Of a stretch of DNA of 64,000 nucleotides, positions 52,267-63,123 are shown in pieces (the first letter of the stretch is position 1; each line of letters begins with the position of its first letter). The translations under genes and the position numbers were made by a program. Origin of the DNA: Chrysophaeum taylorii (Eukaryota; Sar; Pelagophyceae; Pelagomonadales; Pelagomonadaceae). The DNA is taken from contig JAQMWT010000366.1 in NCBI GenBank assembly GCA_029834535.1, positions 209,501-273,500 of the forward strand, written 5' to 3'. The notes beneath the pieces are model-generated. The model did not search any database and had not been told where the DNA came from. It worked only from the letters and a program-made list of their open reading frames with translations.

Positions 52267-53270
52267 TCCCTCGATTTAGGGTAAGGATCAGGTAGGCGCG
52301 AGAGTAAGGATCAGGTAGGCGCGAGAGCCAGACAGTGATCCTCCAAGCCGTCTACGGCGACCTCGCAGACTATTTCCACGACCCGCGGCGGCTCTTTCAG
52401 CGCGCCATTCTCACGCCCCGTCGAAACGATGTTGTCGATGCTGACAACGCGCGCATGACCGCGGCCTTTTTTTCCCGGAGACGAGGCGTCGGAGTTCTTT
52501 TCGGCTGACTAGGCTGGGTCGGAAGACGACGCCTCGCTCTTTACAGTAGAGTTTTCAACTCCCTGACAACCAACGGCATGCTGACTTTGATCGCGAGCTT
52601 AATGTCTTCGCAACCTCGACCCGTCGCACGGCCACTGCAACGGTACCAGATACATGATCGATCGTGTCGTTGTCACCGAGGCTCCTCCAACCTGTATCCC
52701 GTAAGGCCCGCCGACGCCAAACGATCAACAAGAGCCAGGGCCAGACGCCCCGCGAGGTCGGCGTCCTCTTTCCCAAGCCCGTCTTCTGCCACGTCCAGCT
52801 CTACGTGGCTCTCTGTCGATCGGCAACCCCGAGGATATCCTCTTCTGAGTCGACGACTCCACCCTACCCCACGCGTGTTGCGCAATACCGATAAGCCCCC
52901 TCCCGGCGTCTACACGCGCACGGTAGGTGAACTTACTGGGACCAGGTGAACTTGCTGGGGTGTGAGATTGGGACTAGGTGAACTTAGTGACCAGGTGAAC
53001 TTACTGGGACCAAGTGAACATACTGGGGTTTTTAGAGTGAACGCAAAGGCTAGCGGCGTGTACGGATCAAAGCAGCTTAGATTGGCGGAGGTGAGAGCGA
53101 CGAGCTCGAAGGAGAGTGGGGTGAGTGGACGTGAGCACGAGTGGGCTTACGCCGAACTTACTGGGGTTAGAGATTGGGACTAGGTGAACTTACTGGGGCC
53201 AGGTGAACTTACTGGGGTTAGAGATTGGAACCAGGTGAACTTACTGCCGAACTTACTGGCCTGCACTTGT
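52267..53270 (+). repeat. Array unit U2
   Basis: About 1004 bp. Carries TGTATCCCGTAAGG and the CTGAGTCGACGAC variant shared with U3, placing U2 and U3 closest to each other. Confidence 0.85.
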
Positions 53271-53320
53271 CCTAACTACTAATCGACAGATGTTTGTCTG
53301 TCTGTTTGTCTGTCTGTTTG

Positions 53321-54322
53321 TCCCTCGATTTAGGGTAAGGATCAGGTAGGCGCGAGAGTAAGGATCAGGTAGGCGCGAGAGCCAGACAGTGATCCTCCAA
53401 GCCGTCTACGGCGACCTCGCAGACTATTTCCACGACCCGCGGCGGCTCTTTCAGCGCGCCATTCTCACGCCCCGTCGAAACGATGTTGTCGATGCTGACA
53501 ACGCGCGCATGACCGCGGCCTTTTTTTCCCGGAGACGAGGCGTCGGAGTTCTTTTCGGCTGACTAGGCTGGGTCGGAAGACGACGCCTCGCTCTTTACAG
53601 TAGAGTTTTCAACTCCCTGACAACCAACGGCATGCTGACTTTGATCGCGAGCTTAAAGTCTTCGCAACCTCGACCCGTCGCACGGCCACTGCAACGGTAC
53701 CAGATACATGATCGATCGTGTCGTTGTCACCGAGGCTCCTCCAACCTGTATCCCGTAAGGCCCGCCGACGCCAAACGATCAACAAGAGCCAGGGCCAGAC
53801 GCCCCGCGAGGTCGGCGTCCTCTTCCCAAGCCCGTCTTCTGCCACGTCCAGCTCTACGTGGCTCTCTGTCGATCGGCAACCCCGAGGATATCCTCTTCTG
53901 AGTCGACGACTCCACCCTACCCCACACGTGCTGCGCAATACCGATAAGCCCCCTCCCGGCGTCTACACGCGCACGGTAGGTGAACTTACTGGGACCAGGT
54001 GAACTTACTGGGGTTTGAGATTGGGACTAGGTGAACTTAGTGACCAGGTGAACTTACTGGGACCAAGTGAACTTACTGGGTTTTTAGAGTGAACGCAAAG
54101 GCCAGCGGCGTGTACGGATCAAAGCAGCTTAGATTGGCGGAGGTGAGAGCGACGAGCTCGAAGGAGAGTGGGGTGAGTGGACGTGAGCACGAGTGGGCTT
54201 ACGCCGAACTTACTGGGGTTAGAGATTGGGACTAGGTGAACTTACTGGGGCCAGGTGAACTTACTGGGGTTAGAGATTGGAACCAGGTGAACTTACTGCC
54301 GAACTTACTGGCCTGCACTTGT
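53321..54322 (+). repeat. Array unit U3
   Basis: About 1002 bp, nearly identical to U2. One T is missing in the helicase relic (CTCTTCCC for CTCTTTCCC, about 53820), shifting its frame. Confidence 0.85.
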
Positions 54323-54372
54323 CCTAACTACTAATCGACAGATGTTTGTCTGTCTGTTTGTCTGTCTGTTTG

Positions 54373-55363
54373 TCCCTCGATTTAGGGTAAGGATCAGGTA
54401 GGCGCGAGAGTAAGGATCAGGTAGGCGCGAGAGCCAGACAGTGATCCTCCAAGCCGTCTACGGCGACCTCGCAGACTATTTCCACGACCCGCGGCGGCTC
54501 TTTCAGCGCGCCATTCTCACGCCCCGTCGAAACGATGTTGTCGATGCTGACAACGCGCGCATGACCGCGGCCTTTTTTTCCCGGAGACGAGGCGTCGGAG
54601 TTCTTTTCGGCTGACTAGGCTGGGTCGGAAGACGACGCCTCGCTCTTTACAGTAGAGTTTTCAACTCCCTGACAACCAACGGCATGCTGACTTTGATCGC
54701 GAGCTTAAAGTCTTCGCAACCTCGACCCGTCGCACGGCCACTGCAACGGTACCAGATACATGATCGATCGTGTCGTTGTCACCGAGGCTCCTCCAACCTG
54801 TATCCCGTAAGGCCCGCCGACGCCAAACGATCACCAAGAGCTAGGGCCAGACGCCCCGCGAGGTCGGCGTCCTCTTGGCGAAGCCCGTCTTCTGCCACGT
54901 CCAGCTCTACGTGGCTCTCTGTCGATCGGCATCCCCGAGGATATACTCATCTGGGTCGACGACTCCACCCTACCCCACACGTGCTGCGCAATACCGATAA
55001 GCCCCCTCCCGGCGTCTACACGCGCACTGTAGGTGAACTTACTGGGACCAGGTGAACTTACTGGGGTTGTAGATTGGGACTAGGTGAACTTACTGGGACC
55101 AGGTGAACTTACTGGGACCAAGTGAACTTACTGGGGTTTTTAGAGTGAACGCAAAGGCTAGCGGCGTGTACGGATAAGAGCAGCTTAGATTGGCGGAGGT
55201 GAGAGCGACGAGCTCGAAGGAGAGTGGGGTGAGTGGGTGTGAGCACGAGTGGGTTTACCCGAACTTACTGGGGTTAGAGATTGGGACTAGGTGAACTTAC
55301 TGACCAGGTGAACTTACTGGGGTTAGAGATTGGGACTAGGTGAACTTACTGGCCTGCACTTGT
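54373..55363 (+). repeat. Array unit U4
   Basis: About 991 bp. Has CTCTTGGCGAAGCC and the ATACTCATCTGGG variant, the latter shared with U6, and GATCACCAAGAGCT in the helicase motif region (a stop in that frame). Confidence 0.85.
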
Positions 55364-55414
55364 AACTACTAATCGACAGATGTTTGTCTGTCTGTTTGTT
55401 TGTCTGTCTGTTTG

Positions 55415-56423
55415 TCCCTCGATTTAGGGTAAGGATCAGGTAGGCGCGAGAGTAAGGATCAGGTAGGCGCGAGAGCCAGACAGTGATCCTCCAAGCCGTC
55501 TACGGCGACCTCGCAGACTATTTCCACGACCCGCGGCGGCTCTTTCAGCGCGCCATTCTCACGCCCCGTCGAAACGATGTTGTCGATGCTGACAACGCGC
55601 GCATGACCGCGGCCTTTTTTTCCCGGAGACGAGGCGTCGGAGTTCTTTTCGGCCGACTAGGTTGGGTCGGAAGACGACGCCTCGCTCTTTACAGTCGAGT
55701 TTTGAACTCCCTGACAACCAACGGCATGCTGACTTTGATCGCGAGCTTAAAGTCTTCGCAACCTCGACCCGTCGCACGGCCACTGCAACGGTACCAGATA
55801 CATGATCGATCGTGTCGTTGTCACCGAGGCTCCTCCAACCTGTATCCCTTAAGGCCCGCCGACGCCAAACGATCACCAAGAGCCAGGGCCAGACGCCCCG
55901 CGAGGTCGGCGTCCTCTTGGCGAAGCCCGTCTTCTGCCACGTCCAGCTCTACGTGGCTCTCTGTCGATCGGCAACCCCGAGGATATCCTCTTCTTGGTCG
56001 ACGACTCCACCCTACTCCACACGTGCTGCGCAATACCGATAAGCCCCCTCCCGGCGTCTACACGCGCACTGTAGGTGAACTTACTGGGACCAGGTGAACT
56101 TACTGGGGTTAGAGATTGGGACTAGGTGAGCGGAGTGACCAGGTGAACTTACTGGGGCCAAGTGAACTTACAGGGGTTTTTAGAGTGAACGCAAAGGCTA
56201 GCGGCGTGTACGGATCAAAGCAGCTTAGATTGGCGGAGGTGAGAGCGACGAGCTCGAAGGAGAGTGGGGTGAGTGGGTGTGAGCACGAGTGGGTTTACGC
56301 CGAACTTACTGGGGTTAGAGATTGGGACTAGGTGAACTTACTGACCAGGTGAACTTACTGGGACCAGGTGAACTTACTGGGGTTAGAGATTGGGACTAGG
56401 TGAACTTACTGGCCTGCACTTGT
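55415..56423 (+). repeat. Array unit U5
   Basis: About 1009 bp. Changes GGCCGACTAGGTTGGG and ACAGTCGAGTTTTG remove an in-frame stop found in U1-U4, giving the longest open stretch (55483-56097). Confidence 0.85.
55483..56097 (+). pseudogene. Helitron Pif1-like helicase C-terminal relic (best-preserved example)
   Basis: Reading across frames gives the C-terminal helicase motifs of Helitron Rep-Hel proteins: FQRAILTPRRNDVVDADNAR (the RAILTPxNxxVDxIN block), a shifted NLDPSHGHCNGTRYMIDRVV (block RNLDPxxGLCNGTR) and TITKSQGQTPREVGVLLAKP with FCHVQLYVALCRS (blocks NKSQGQT and QLYVALSR). At least two frameshifts separate them; the Walker A part and the Rep nuclease are absent. Pif1-like helicases unwind DNA during rolling-circle transposition; this copy cannot. 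Confidence 0.85.
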
Positions 56424-56427
56424 CTGT

Positions 56428-56453
56428 CTTTAAATGTCGACTGGTAAGAGGGG
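56428..56453 (-). mobile_element. LINE 3' fragment in spacer U5/U6
   Basis: About 26 bp beginning TTTAAATGTCGACTGG right after TGTCTGTC, replacing the normal spacer. Confidence 0.65.
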
Positions 56454-56458
56454 GTCTG

Positions 56459-57414
56459 TCCCTCGATTTAGGGTAAGGATCAGGTAGGCCCGCGAGGCAG
56501 GCATTGATCCTCCAAGTCGTCTACGGCGACCTCGCAGACTATTTCCACGAACCGCGGCGGCTCTTTCAGCGCGCCATTCTCACGCCCCGTCGAAACGATG
56601 TTGTCGATGCTGACAACGCGCGCATGACCGCGGCCTTTTTTTCCCGGAGACGAGGCGTCGGAGTTCTTTTCGGCCGACTAGGTTGGGTCGGAAGACGACG
56701 CCTCGCTCTTTACAGTCGAGTTTTCAACTCCCTGACAACCAACGGCATGCTGACTTTGATCGCGAGCTTAAAGTCTTCGCAACCTCGACCCGTCGCACGG
56801 CCACTGCAACGGTACCAGATACATGATCGATCGTGTCGTTGTCACCGAGGCTCCTCCAACCTGTATCGCTTAAGGCCCGCCTACGCCAAACGATCAACAA
56901 GAGCCAGGGCCAGACGCCCCGCGAGGTCGGCGTCCTCTTTCCCAAGCCCGTCTTCTGCCACGTCCAGCTCTACGTGGCTCTCTGTCGATCGGCATCCCCG
57001 AGGATATACTCATCTGGGTCGACGACTCCACCCTACCCCACACGTGCTGCGCAATACCGATAAGCCCCCTCCCGGCGTCTACACGCGCACTATAGGTGAA
57101 CTTACTGGGACCACGTGAACTTACTGGGGTTTGAGATTGGGACTAGGTGAACTGAGTGACCAGGTGAAACTGGGACCAGGTGAACATACTGGGGTTTTAA
57201 GAGTAAAGGGTTTTTAGAGTAAACTCAAAGGTTGGCGGCGCGTGCGGATCAAAGCAGCTTAGATTGGCGGAGGCGAGAGCGACGAGCTCAAAAGGAGTTG
57301 GTGTGAGCTAGGTGAACTTACTGACCAGGTGAACTTATACGAAACTTACTGGGACCAGGTGAACTTACTGGGGTTAGAGGTTGGGACTAGGTGAACTTAC
57401 TGGCCTGTACTTGT
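56459..57414 (+). repeat. Array unit U6
   Basis: About 956 bp. The first about 60 bp are shorter, with only one AGGATCAGGTAGGC repeat and CGCGAGGCAGGC. Confidence 0.85.
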
Positions 57415-57418
57415 TTGT

Positions 57419-57478
57419 CTTTAAATGTCGACTGGTAAGAGGGGGGTGTGTGTGGCGAGCATGAAGGATGTGGGCGGG
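57419..57478 (-). mobile_element. LINE 3' fragment in spacer U6/U7
   Basis: About 60 bp, TTTAAATGTCGACTGG onward, after TTGTTTGTC; 5'-truncated. Confidence 0.75.
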
Positions 57479-57482
57479 TAAG

Positions 57483-58440
57483 TCCCCCGATTTAGGGTAA
57501 GGATCAGGTAGGCGCGCGAGGCAGGGAGTGATCCTCCAAGCCGTCTACGGCGACCTCGCAGACTATTTCCACGACCCGCGGCGGCACTTTCAGCGCGCCA
57601 TTCTCACGCCCCGTCGAAACGATGTTGTCGATGCTGACAACGCGCGCATGACCGCGGCCTTTTTTTCCCGGGGACGAGGCGTCGGAGTTCTTTTCGGCCG
57701 ACTAGGTTGGGTCGGAAGACGACGCCTCGCTCTTTACAGTCGAGTTTTCAACTCCCTGACAACCAACGGCATGCTGACATTGATCGCGAGCTTAATGTCT
57801 TCGCAACCTCGACCCGTCGTACGGCCACTGCAACGGCACCCGATACATCATCGATCGTGTCGTGTCACCGAGGCTCCTCCACCCTGTATCCCTTAAGGCC
57901 CGCCGACGACAAACGATCAACAAGAGCCAGGGCCAGACGCCCCGCGAGGTCGGCGTCCTCTTGCCCAAGCCCGTCTTCTGCCACGTCCAGCTCTACGTGC
58001 CTCTCTGTCGATCGGCAACCCCGAGGTTATCCTCTTCCGGGTCGACGACTCCACCCTACCCCACACGTGCTGCGCAATACCGATAAGCCCCCTCCCGGCG
58101 TCTACACGCGCACTGTAGGTGAACTTACTGGGGGCAGGTGAACTTACTGGGTTTAGAGATTGGGGCAAGGTGAACTAAGTGACCAGGTGAACTTACTGGG
58201 ACCAGGTGAACTTACTGGGGTTTTTAGAGCAAACGCAAAGGCTCGCGGCGCGTGCGGATCAAAGCAGCTTGGATTGGCGGGGGTGAGAGCGACGAGGTCG
58301 AAGGCGAGTGGGGTGAGTGGGTGTGAGCACGAGTGGGTTTGCGCCGGGTTAGAGATTGGGACTAAGTGAACTAACCGACACCAGGTGAACTTACTAGGAT
58401 TAGAGATTGGGACTAGGTGAACTTATTGGCCTGCACTTGT
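57483..58440 (+). repeat. Array unit U7, last before the gene duplicate
   Basis: About 958 bp and the most diverged unit (TCCCCCGATTTAGGG start; many private changes in the minisatellite end). It stops about 70 bp before the acyltransferase copy 2 stop codon. Private changes at the array edge fit a tandem array homogenised internally. Confidence 0.85.
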
Positions 58441-58504
58441 TATGGTAAAACAAGCAGGTGTGTTCTCATCTTTTCGTAGTATCTCTGCCAAGTTTTTTGA
58501 CGCG

Positions 58505-61500
58505 TGCGAAGTCTTAAAACATCGTCGAGTCGAAGGCGCCGTAGGTAGTGGTTTTCTTCTCGTCGACGACGACGACCAGCGGGATGTCGCGGTTGGTGGT
58601 GGCGAATACTTTGGCACTGGGGATGCTTATGGAGCGCGCGGCCTCATAGAAGATAAGGAGATTCTTGAGCAACGCATTGGCTGGGTCGATGACGCCGGCG
58701 AGGTTGTCGAGGGGATCAACGGCCCACGTCTTGAGCCAGTGCGAGAGCGCCGCGAGATCGCGGCGGCACTCGTCGACGTACTGCGTCCAAAAGTCGAGGA
58801 AGGCGGCCCGCGCGCCGCCGCCCGCGAACCAGTCGCAGCATTCGGCCGTCGCGGCGCGGGGACGGCCGAGGTTTCGCGCGAACCACATGAGCACCTTTGG
58901 AAAGGCGACGACGAGGGCCGTGGTGATGGGACACACAAAATACACAAACGAAAGCGGGCCGAGGACGAGCAGAAATATTTGGGTAAGTTGAACCGCGAAG
59001 GAGTGTGCGTCGAAGCGACGACCGAGAGCGGCGGTGCAGTAGCCGACGAGCGTGACGTACCAAGGGACGAGGTAGGTGCTGTAATACTTGCCGAGGGCCG
59101 CGTTGCCGCAGCGATTCATGCGGAAGGGCGCCGAAACGCAAGCCGCGAACAAGAAAAGAGCGATCACCGCCGTGAACGTCCAGCAAAGGACGAGGTAGAA
59201 GGGACGAGCCCAGATCGGATTCCAGTCCTGGAACGTGTCAGAGTGTCTCGCATTGGTGTGATGCCAGATCGTGTCGGCGATGTGGTGCTGCCACGGGATT
59301 AAGTCGTCGTCCCTTAAAAAAGGCGTCACGGGTTTGAGGCGGTAAAGGTGATCCGCGACGCCAAACTCCCTGCGCGACGAGGTCCAGGTGAGCAAGATGG
59401 CGAACCAGAGCCCGGTGAGCCCCATGCTCGTGGCGACGTTGACGAGCGTGTAGGGCAGATACTTCTTACAGAACGAATATATTCGCGTTCCGTAGTAGTA
59501 ACCGACGAGGTACGCGATCGAGTTGTTCAGAACTCTCGTCGTCATCCAGCCAAATCCGCGGTCGACCTCCACATCCCCAGGAGAGAAGACTCGACGGTAC
59601 ACTGACGTCGTTGTCCCCACCGAAGTGCCGCGGAAGACGAGATACGACCCTTGGTCGAAAATAAACGACAACATGGCATTCAAGCCGGAAGGAAATACGA
59701 CAGAGTGGATCTTGCAAAACGTACAACTGTCGTCGTTGAAGCCTTCGTTTGAGATGAAGAGCCACGCGAAAGCGGCGACGAGCAAGCAGAATTTTGCCAC
59801 GCGCGGCGGGGCGACGGCCTGGGCGAAGCGCAGGGCGACGCGGTACCACAACAGCGCGTACACGAACCACACGATCGGGACTGTCGTCTCGAGAACGAAC
59901 GAGTCTGGATTCCAGGCACGATTATGGTAAAAGTAGACGCTAAACGGCATGATGATGATCTTGTAGAGGAGAATGAGGAGGGCCATCGTCAATTCCCGGT
60001 GTCCGAGGACGGCTCGTCGCTCCGAGCCGTCGCGAACCGAGTCCGCCCACCCGATGCTCGCGATCAGCGCCACCATTGGCGGCAATAGCCCGGACGCGGT
60101 GTAGCCGATTGTCTCCATCAAAACCTTCAAGGCGCCCTGGACGCCATACGAGACGCTGCGGTACGGGGATCCCACGCGCGCGGACATGAACACGTTCAGC
60201 CCAAAACCGTGCCTCCCGACCAGATATTGGCCCCCGTACCAGTGACTCATCACGACAGCCGTCACAGTCCAGGCCTTGACGTTGTCGCCCACTCGATCGG
60301 CTTCGCGCTGGCCGCGTTTCATCATGGTCGCAACGCCCAGAGAATCTAGACCCATTCTCGTACCATCTTCGTCATCGTCGAAAGCTGCCGCTTCCCAATC
60401 AAAACTCTCTTCAGCTTTGGCGGCGAGGTCGTCGAGCCGGGACGCCACCATTGTTTCAGCTTGCGGTCGAATCACGTTCCCCTTGGCCGCCGAGTGCGGC
60501 AGGTGTTCGCCGGCCTCGAGAATGAGCACGTATTCGGGACCCCGGATTCTCGCGTACTCTGCCGCCGCGAGGTTGGCGCGCTCGACGCCTGCCCACACGT
60601 CCTCGACTTTGAGAGATGATGATGATGATGATGATGATGATGATCGCCCCTCGACGACGAGAAATGGCGCGGGCCGCTTCTGGCCGAGGATTGCGAGTCT
60701 AGCAACGAGTTCGTCGGGAGAGTGCGCCGCGATCGTCGCTTCCATCGGGACCGGATTGAACATCTCGCCCGTGCTAAGCAAGACGATGTCGTCGACGCGC
60801 ATCGCGTGTTCGAGGCCTCGCGCACCAGAAGCCGTCTTCACGCGCCGGAACACGTCGCCGGTGCGGTGCCAGCCGTCGGCCCCCGTCTTGGACGAGTTTG
60901 GCACGAGGCGCCCGTCACTCAAGTACCCCGGGCTCGACCCTTTGCATCCCTTGATCAAAAGCTCGCCCTCGTCGTGGTCGCCGTCCAGCTTGAGCTCGAC
61001 GACCGACATCGCTGCGCGAAAAATCGCGAGCTCTGAGGGAGCGGCGCCGTCGACCGTCACGAGCTGCATGCCGGGCGCCTCCGTTTGTCCGTAGTGGGTT
61101 TTCACATTTTTGACGCCCGCGACGACCAGGCGCTCGGCGACGGCCGCGTTCAACGGAGCGCCGCCCGACCTCACGGCTGCGCACGCCGCGAGGGGCGCGA
61201 GCTCCGAGGGGCTCAACGTAGACCATTCGGCCATGATAAACGGCACCGTGTCGATCGTTGAGGGCTTGAGCGCAGCGCACGCCTTCAAGAGCAACTGGGC
61301 TGTGATAGGTTCGTCGCCGCCGAGGATCGACGCGCCGACGCCGCGCGCGAGGGGGACCAGAAAGTTCTGGAAGCACATCAACACGTGGAAGTTGGGCATG
61401 AAACACAGCGTCGTTGTAGTGTTCGGGGGAAACACAAAGTGCTCGGCGGTCCAGAGGAGCGTCTCGTTCGTGTGGAGCACCGGTTTCGGTCGGCTCGTGC

Positions 61501-62165
61501 TCCCCGACGTGAAGAAGACCATCGCCTCGTCGCTTCGCCGCCCCACCTCGAGAGGGGCCCGCGTGGTGCCACGCCACGGACCGTCGAGCGACACCGTCGG
61601 GACCCCGAGCTCCTGCGCGAGGGCGTGATACGGCGACCCGACCACCACGAGTTTAGCTCCGGCGTCGTGGATCATCCCCTTGAGATTCTCCGGACTCTGG
61701 CGCCAGTTGAGCGCGACGGGCGTCGCGCGACGCCACTGCAGGCTCAGGACGCACACGTAAAATTCCAACACGCCCTTGGACAGCAGCGCGACGCGATCCC
61801 CCGGTCCAACAACCCCCTCGAGCCCCGCCGCGCCCGCCGCAACCGCATCCCGGAAATCACAAAAGCTCACGCGCTCCTCGATGCCGCCCGCCGTAGACCA
61901 CACGCTCACAAACACCTTCTCGCCATGCACCTCGACTTGGGCCTGCAGCGCGCCACCGAACGAACTTGCCATGCTGTACCTTCAAGTCGCGAAAACGAAA
62001 TGACGCGACGTGTGATTTGAAGCGAAACGAAACATCAGGCCCCGTGACATCATCTATCTGCAGGAATATAATTTTCCATTGCCGTTCAGCCTCCACAAGC
62101 AAGAAAAGAAGAATGTAATGAGGAGAGCCCAAATTCCAAGGAAAAACACGCATGAAGACCTCGCC
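58505..62165. repeat. Segmental duplication, copy 2
   Basis: Counterpart of 36400-40073. The 5' flank (61973-62165) diverges more than the 5' coding half and then meets an inverted Helitron-derived unit. Confidence 0.85.
58514..61972 (-). CDS. Adenylating enzyme fused to membrane acyltransferase (copy 2)
   Basis: 1152 residues from ATG at 61972, same architecture as copy 1 with all adenylation motifs and the DSL motif. By eye the first 565 residues differ at about four positions (E100K, P139R and similar) plus a longer Ser run. The membrane half carries roughly 40 differences in clusters: TIIV to ALKV and NSAGLLA to TASGLLP near the second helix; LSTPVPV to LETTVPI; DQMSY to DQGSY; VLNYSSVYVVAY to VLNNSIAYLVGY. 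The helix-1 His is conserved (VVMSHWYGGQY). Both copies look functional, and could differ in acceptor or acyl preference. Confidence 0.7.
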   Translation of the reverse strand: MASSFGGALQAQVEVHGEKVFVSVWSTAGGIEERVSFCDFRDAVAAGAAGLEGVVGPGDRVALLSKGVLEFYVCVLSLQWRRATPVALNWRQSPENLKGMIHDAGAKLVVVGSPYHALAQELGVPTVSLDGPWRGTTRAPLEVGRRSDEAMVFFTSGSTSRPKPVLHTNETLLWTAEHFVFPPNTTTTLCFMPNFHVLMCFQNFLVPLARGVGASILGGDEPITAQLLLKACAALKPSTIDTVPFIMAEWSTLSPSELAPLAACAAVRSGGAPLNAAVAERLVVAGVKNVKTHYGQTEAPGMQLVTVDGAAPSELAIFRAAMSVVELKLDGDHDEGELLIKGCKGSSPGYLSDGRLVPNSSKTGADGWHRTGDVFRRVKTASGARGLEHAMRVDDIVLLSTGEMFNPVPMEATIAAHSPDELVARLAILGQKRPAPFLVVEGRSSSSSSSSSSLKVEDVWAGVERANLAAAEYARIRGPEYVLILEAGEHLPHSAAKGNVIRPQAETMVASRLDDLAAKAEESFDWEAAAFDDDEDGTRMGLDSLGVATMMKRGQREADRVGDNVKAWTVTAVVMSHWYGGQYLVGRHGFGLNVFMSARVGSPYRSVSYGVQGALKVLMETIGYTASGLLPPMVALIASIGWADSVRDGSERRAVLGHRELTMALLILLYKIIIMPFSVYFYHNRAWNPDSFVLETTVPIVWFVYALLWYRVALRFAQAVAPPRVAKFCLLVAAFAWLFISNEGFNDDSCTFCKIHSVVFPSGLNAMLSFIFDQGSYLVFRGTSVGTTTSVYRRVFSPGDVEVDRGFGWMTTRVLNNSIAYLVGYYYGTRIYSFCKKYLPYTLVNVATSMGLTGLWFAILLTWTSSRREFGVADHLYRLKPVTPFLRDDDLIPWQHHIADTIWHHTNARHSDTFQDWNPIWARPFYLVLCWTFTAVIALFLFAACVSAPFRMNRCGNAALGKYYSTYLVPWYVTLVGYCTAALGRRFDAHSFAVQLTQIFLLVLGPLSFVYFVCPITTALVVAFPKVLMWFARNLGRPRAATAECCDWFAGGGARAAFLDFWTQYVDECRRDLAALSHWLKTWAVDPLDNLAGVIDPANALLKNLLIFYEAARSISIPSAKVFATTNRDIPLVVVVDEKKTTTYGAFDSTMF

Positions 62166-62193
62166 ACAAAAAAAAACACCCAGAGTAGTAAGT

Positions 62194-63120
62194 ACAAGTG
62201 CAGGCCAGTAAGTTCACCTAGTCCCAATCTCTAACCCCAGTAAGTTCACCTGGTCCCAGTAAGTTCACCTGGTCAGTAAATTCACCTAGTCCAAATCTCT
62301 AACCCCAGTAAGTAAAACCCACTCGTGCTCACACCACTCCTTCGAGCTCGTCGCTGTCGCCTCCGCCAATCTAAGCTGCTTCGATCCGCACACGCCGCTA
62401 ACCTTTGAGTTTACTCTAAAACCCCCAGTAAGCTCTCCTGGTCCCAGTAAGTTCACCTGGTCACTATATTCACCTAGTCCCAATCTCAAACCCCAGTAAG
62501 TCCACCTGGTCCCAGTAAGTTCACCTACAGTGCGCGTGTAGACGCCGGGAGGGGGCTTATCGGTATTGCGCAGCACGTGTGGGGTAGGGTGGAGTCGTCG
62601 ACTCAGAAGAGCATATCCTCGGGGTTGCCGATCGACAGAGAGCCACGTAGAGCTGGACGTGACAGAAGACGGGCTTGTGGGCAAGAGGACGCCGACCGCG
62701 CGGGGCGTCTGGCCCTGGCTCTTGTTGATCGTTTGGCGTAGGCGGGCCTTAAGGGATACAGGTTGGAGGAGCCTCGGTGACAACGACACGATCGATCATG
62801 TATCTGGTACCGTTGCAGTGGCCGTGCGACGGGTCGAGGTTGCGAAGACATTAAGCTCGCGATCAATGTCAGCATGCCGTTGGTTGTCAGGGAGTTCAAA
62901 ACTTGACTCTTGAGAGCGAGGCGTCGTCTTCCGACCCAACCTAGTCGGCCGAAAAGAACTCCGACGCCTCGTCTCCGGTAAAAAAAGGCCGCGGTCATGC
63001 GCGCGTTGTCAGCATCGACAACATCGTTTCGACGGGGCGTGAGAATGGCGCGCCGAAAGAGCCGCCGCGGGTCGTGGAAATAGTCTGCGAGGTCGCCGTA
63101 GACGGCTTGGAGGATCACTG
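62194..63120 (-). repeat. Inverted Helitron-derived unit U9, 5' end removed
   Basis: On the minus strand the unit lacks its first about 70 bp and ends CCTGCACTTGT at 62194. The helicase relic reads NKSQGQTPRAVGVLLPTSP with its own indels. The missing end is replaced by CTGTCTGTC and a LINE 3' fragment. Confidence 0.85.
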
Positions 63121-63123
63121 TCT

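Larger units (their letters stand above)
51241..58440 (+). repeat. Tandem array of seven about 1.04-kb Helitron-derived units
   Basis: Unit starts (TCCCTCGATTTAGGG or variant) at 51241, 52267, 53321, 54373, 55415, 56459 and 57483. Periods are 1026, 1054, 1052, 1042, 1044 and 1024 bp. All are head-to-tail and very similar, so the array behaves as a satellite. Each unit holds a helicase relic then AGGTGAACTTACTGGGACC-type minisatellite and ends CCTGCACTTGT. Spacers of about 45-50 bp are TAACTACTAATCGACAG plus TGTC/TGTT repeats, except the last two, which hold LINE 3' fragments. The 5' TC is Helitron-like; the 3' CTTG is not the usual CTRR. Confidence 0.9.

Noticed and set aside
51241-58440. CRISPR-like or VNTR array
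   Set aside because: Units are about 1 kb with near-identical content and no unique spacers; the helicase motifs identify a mobile-element origin.
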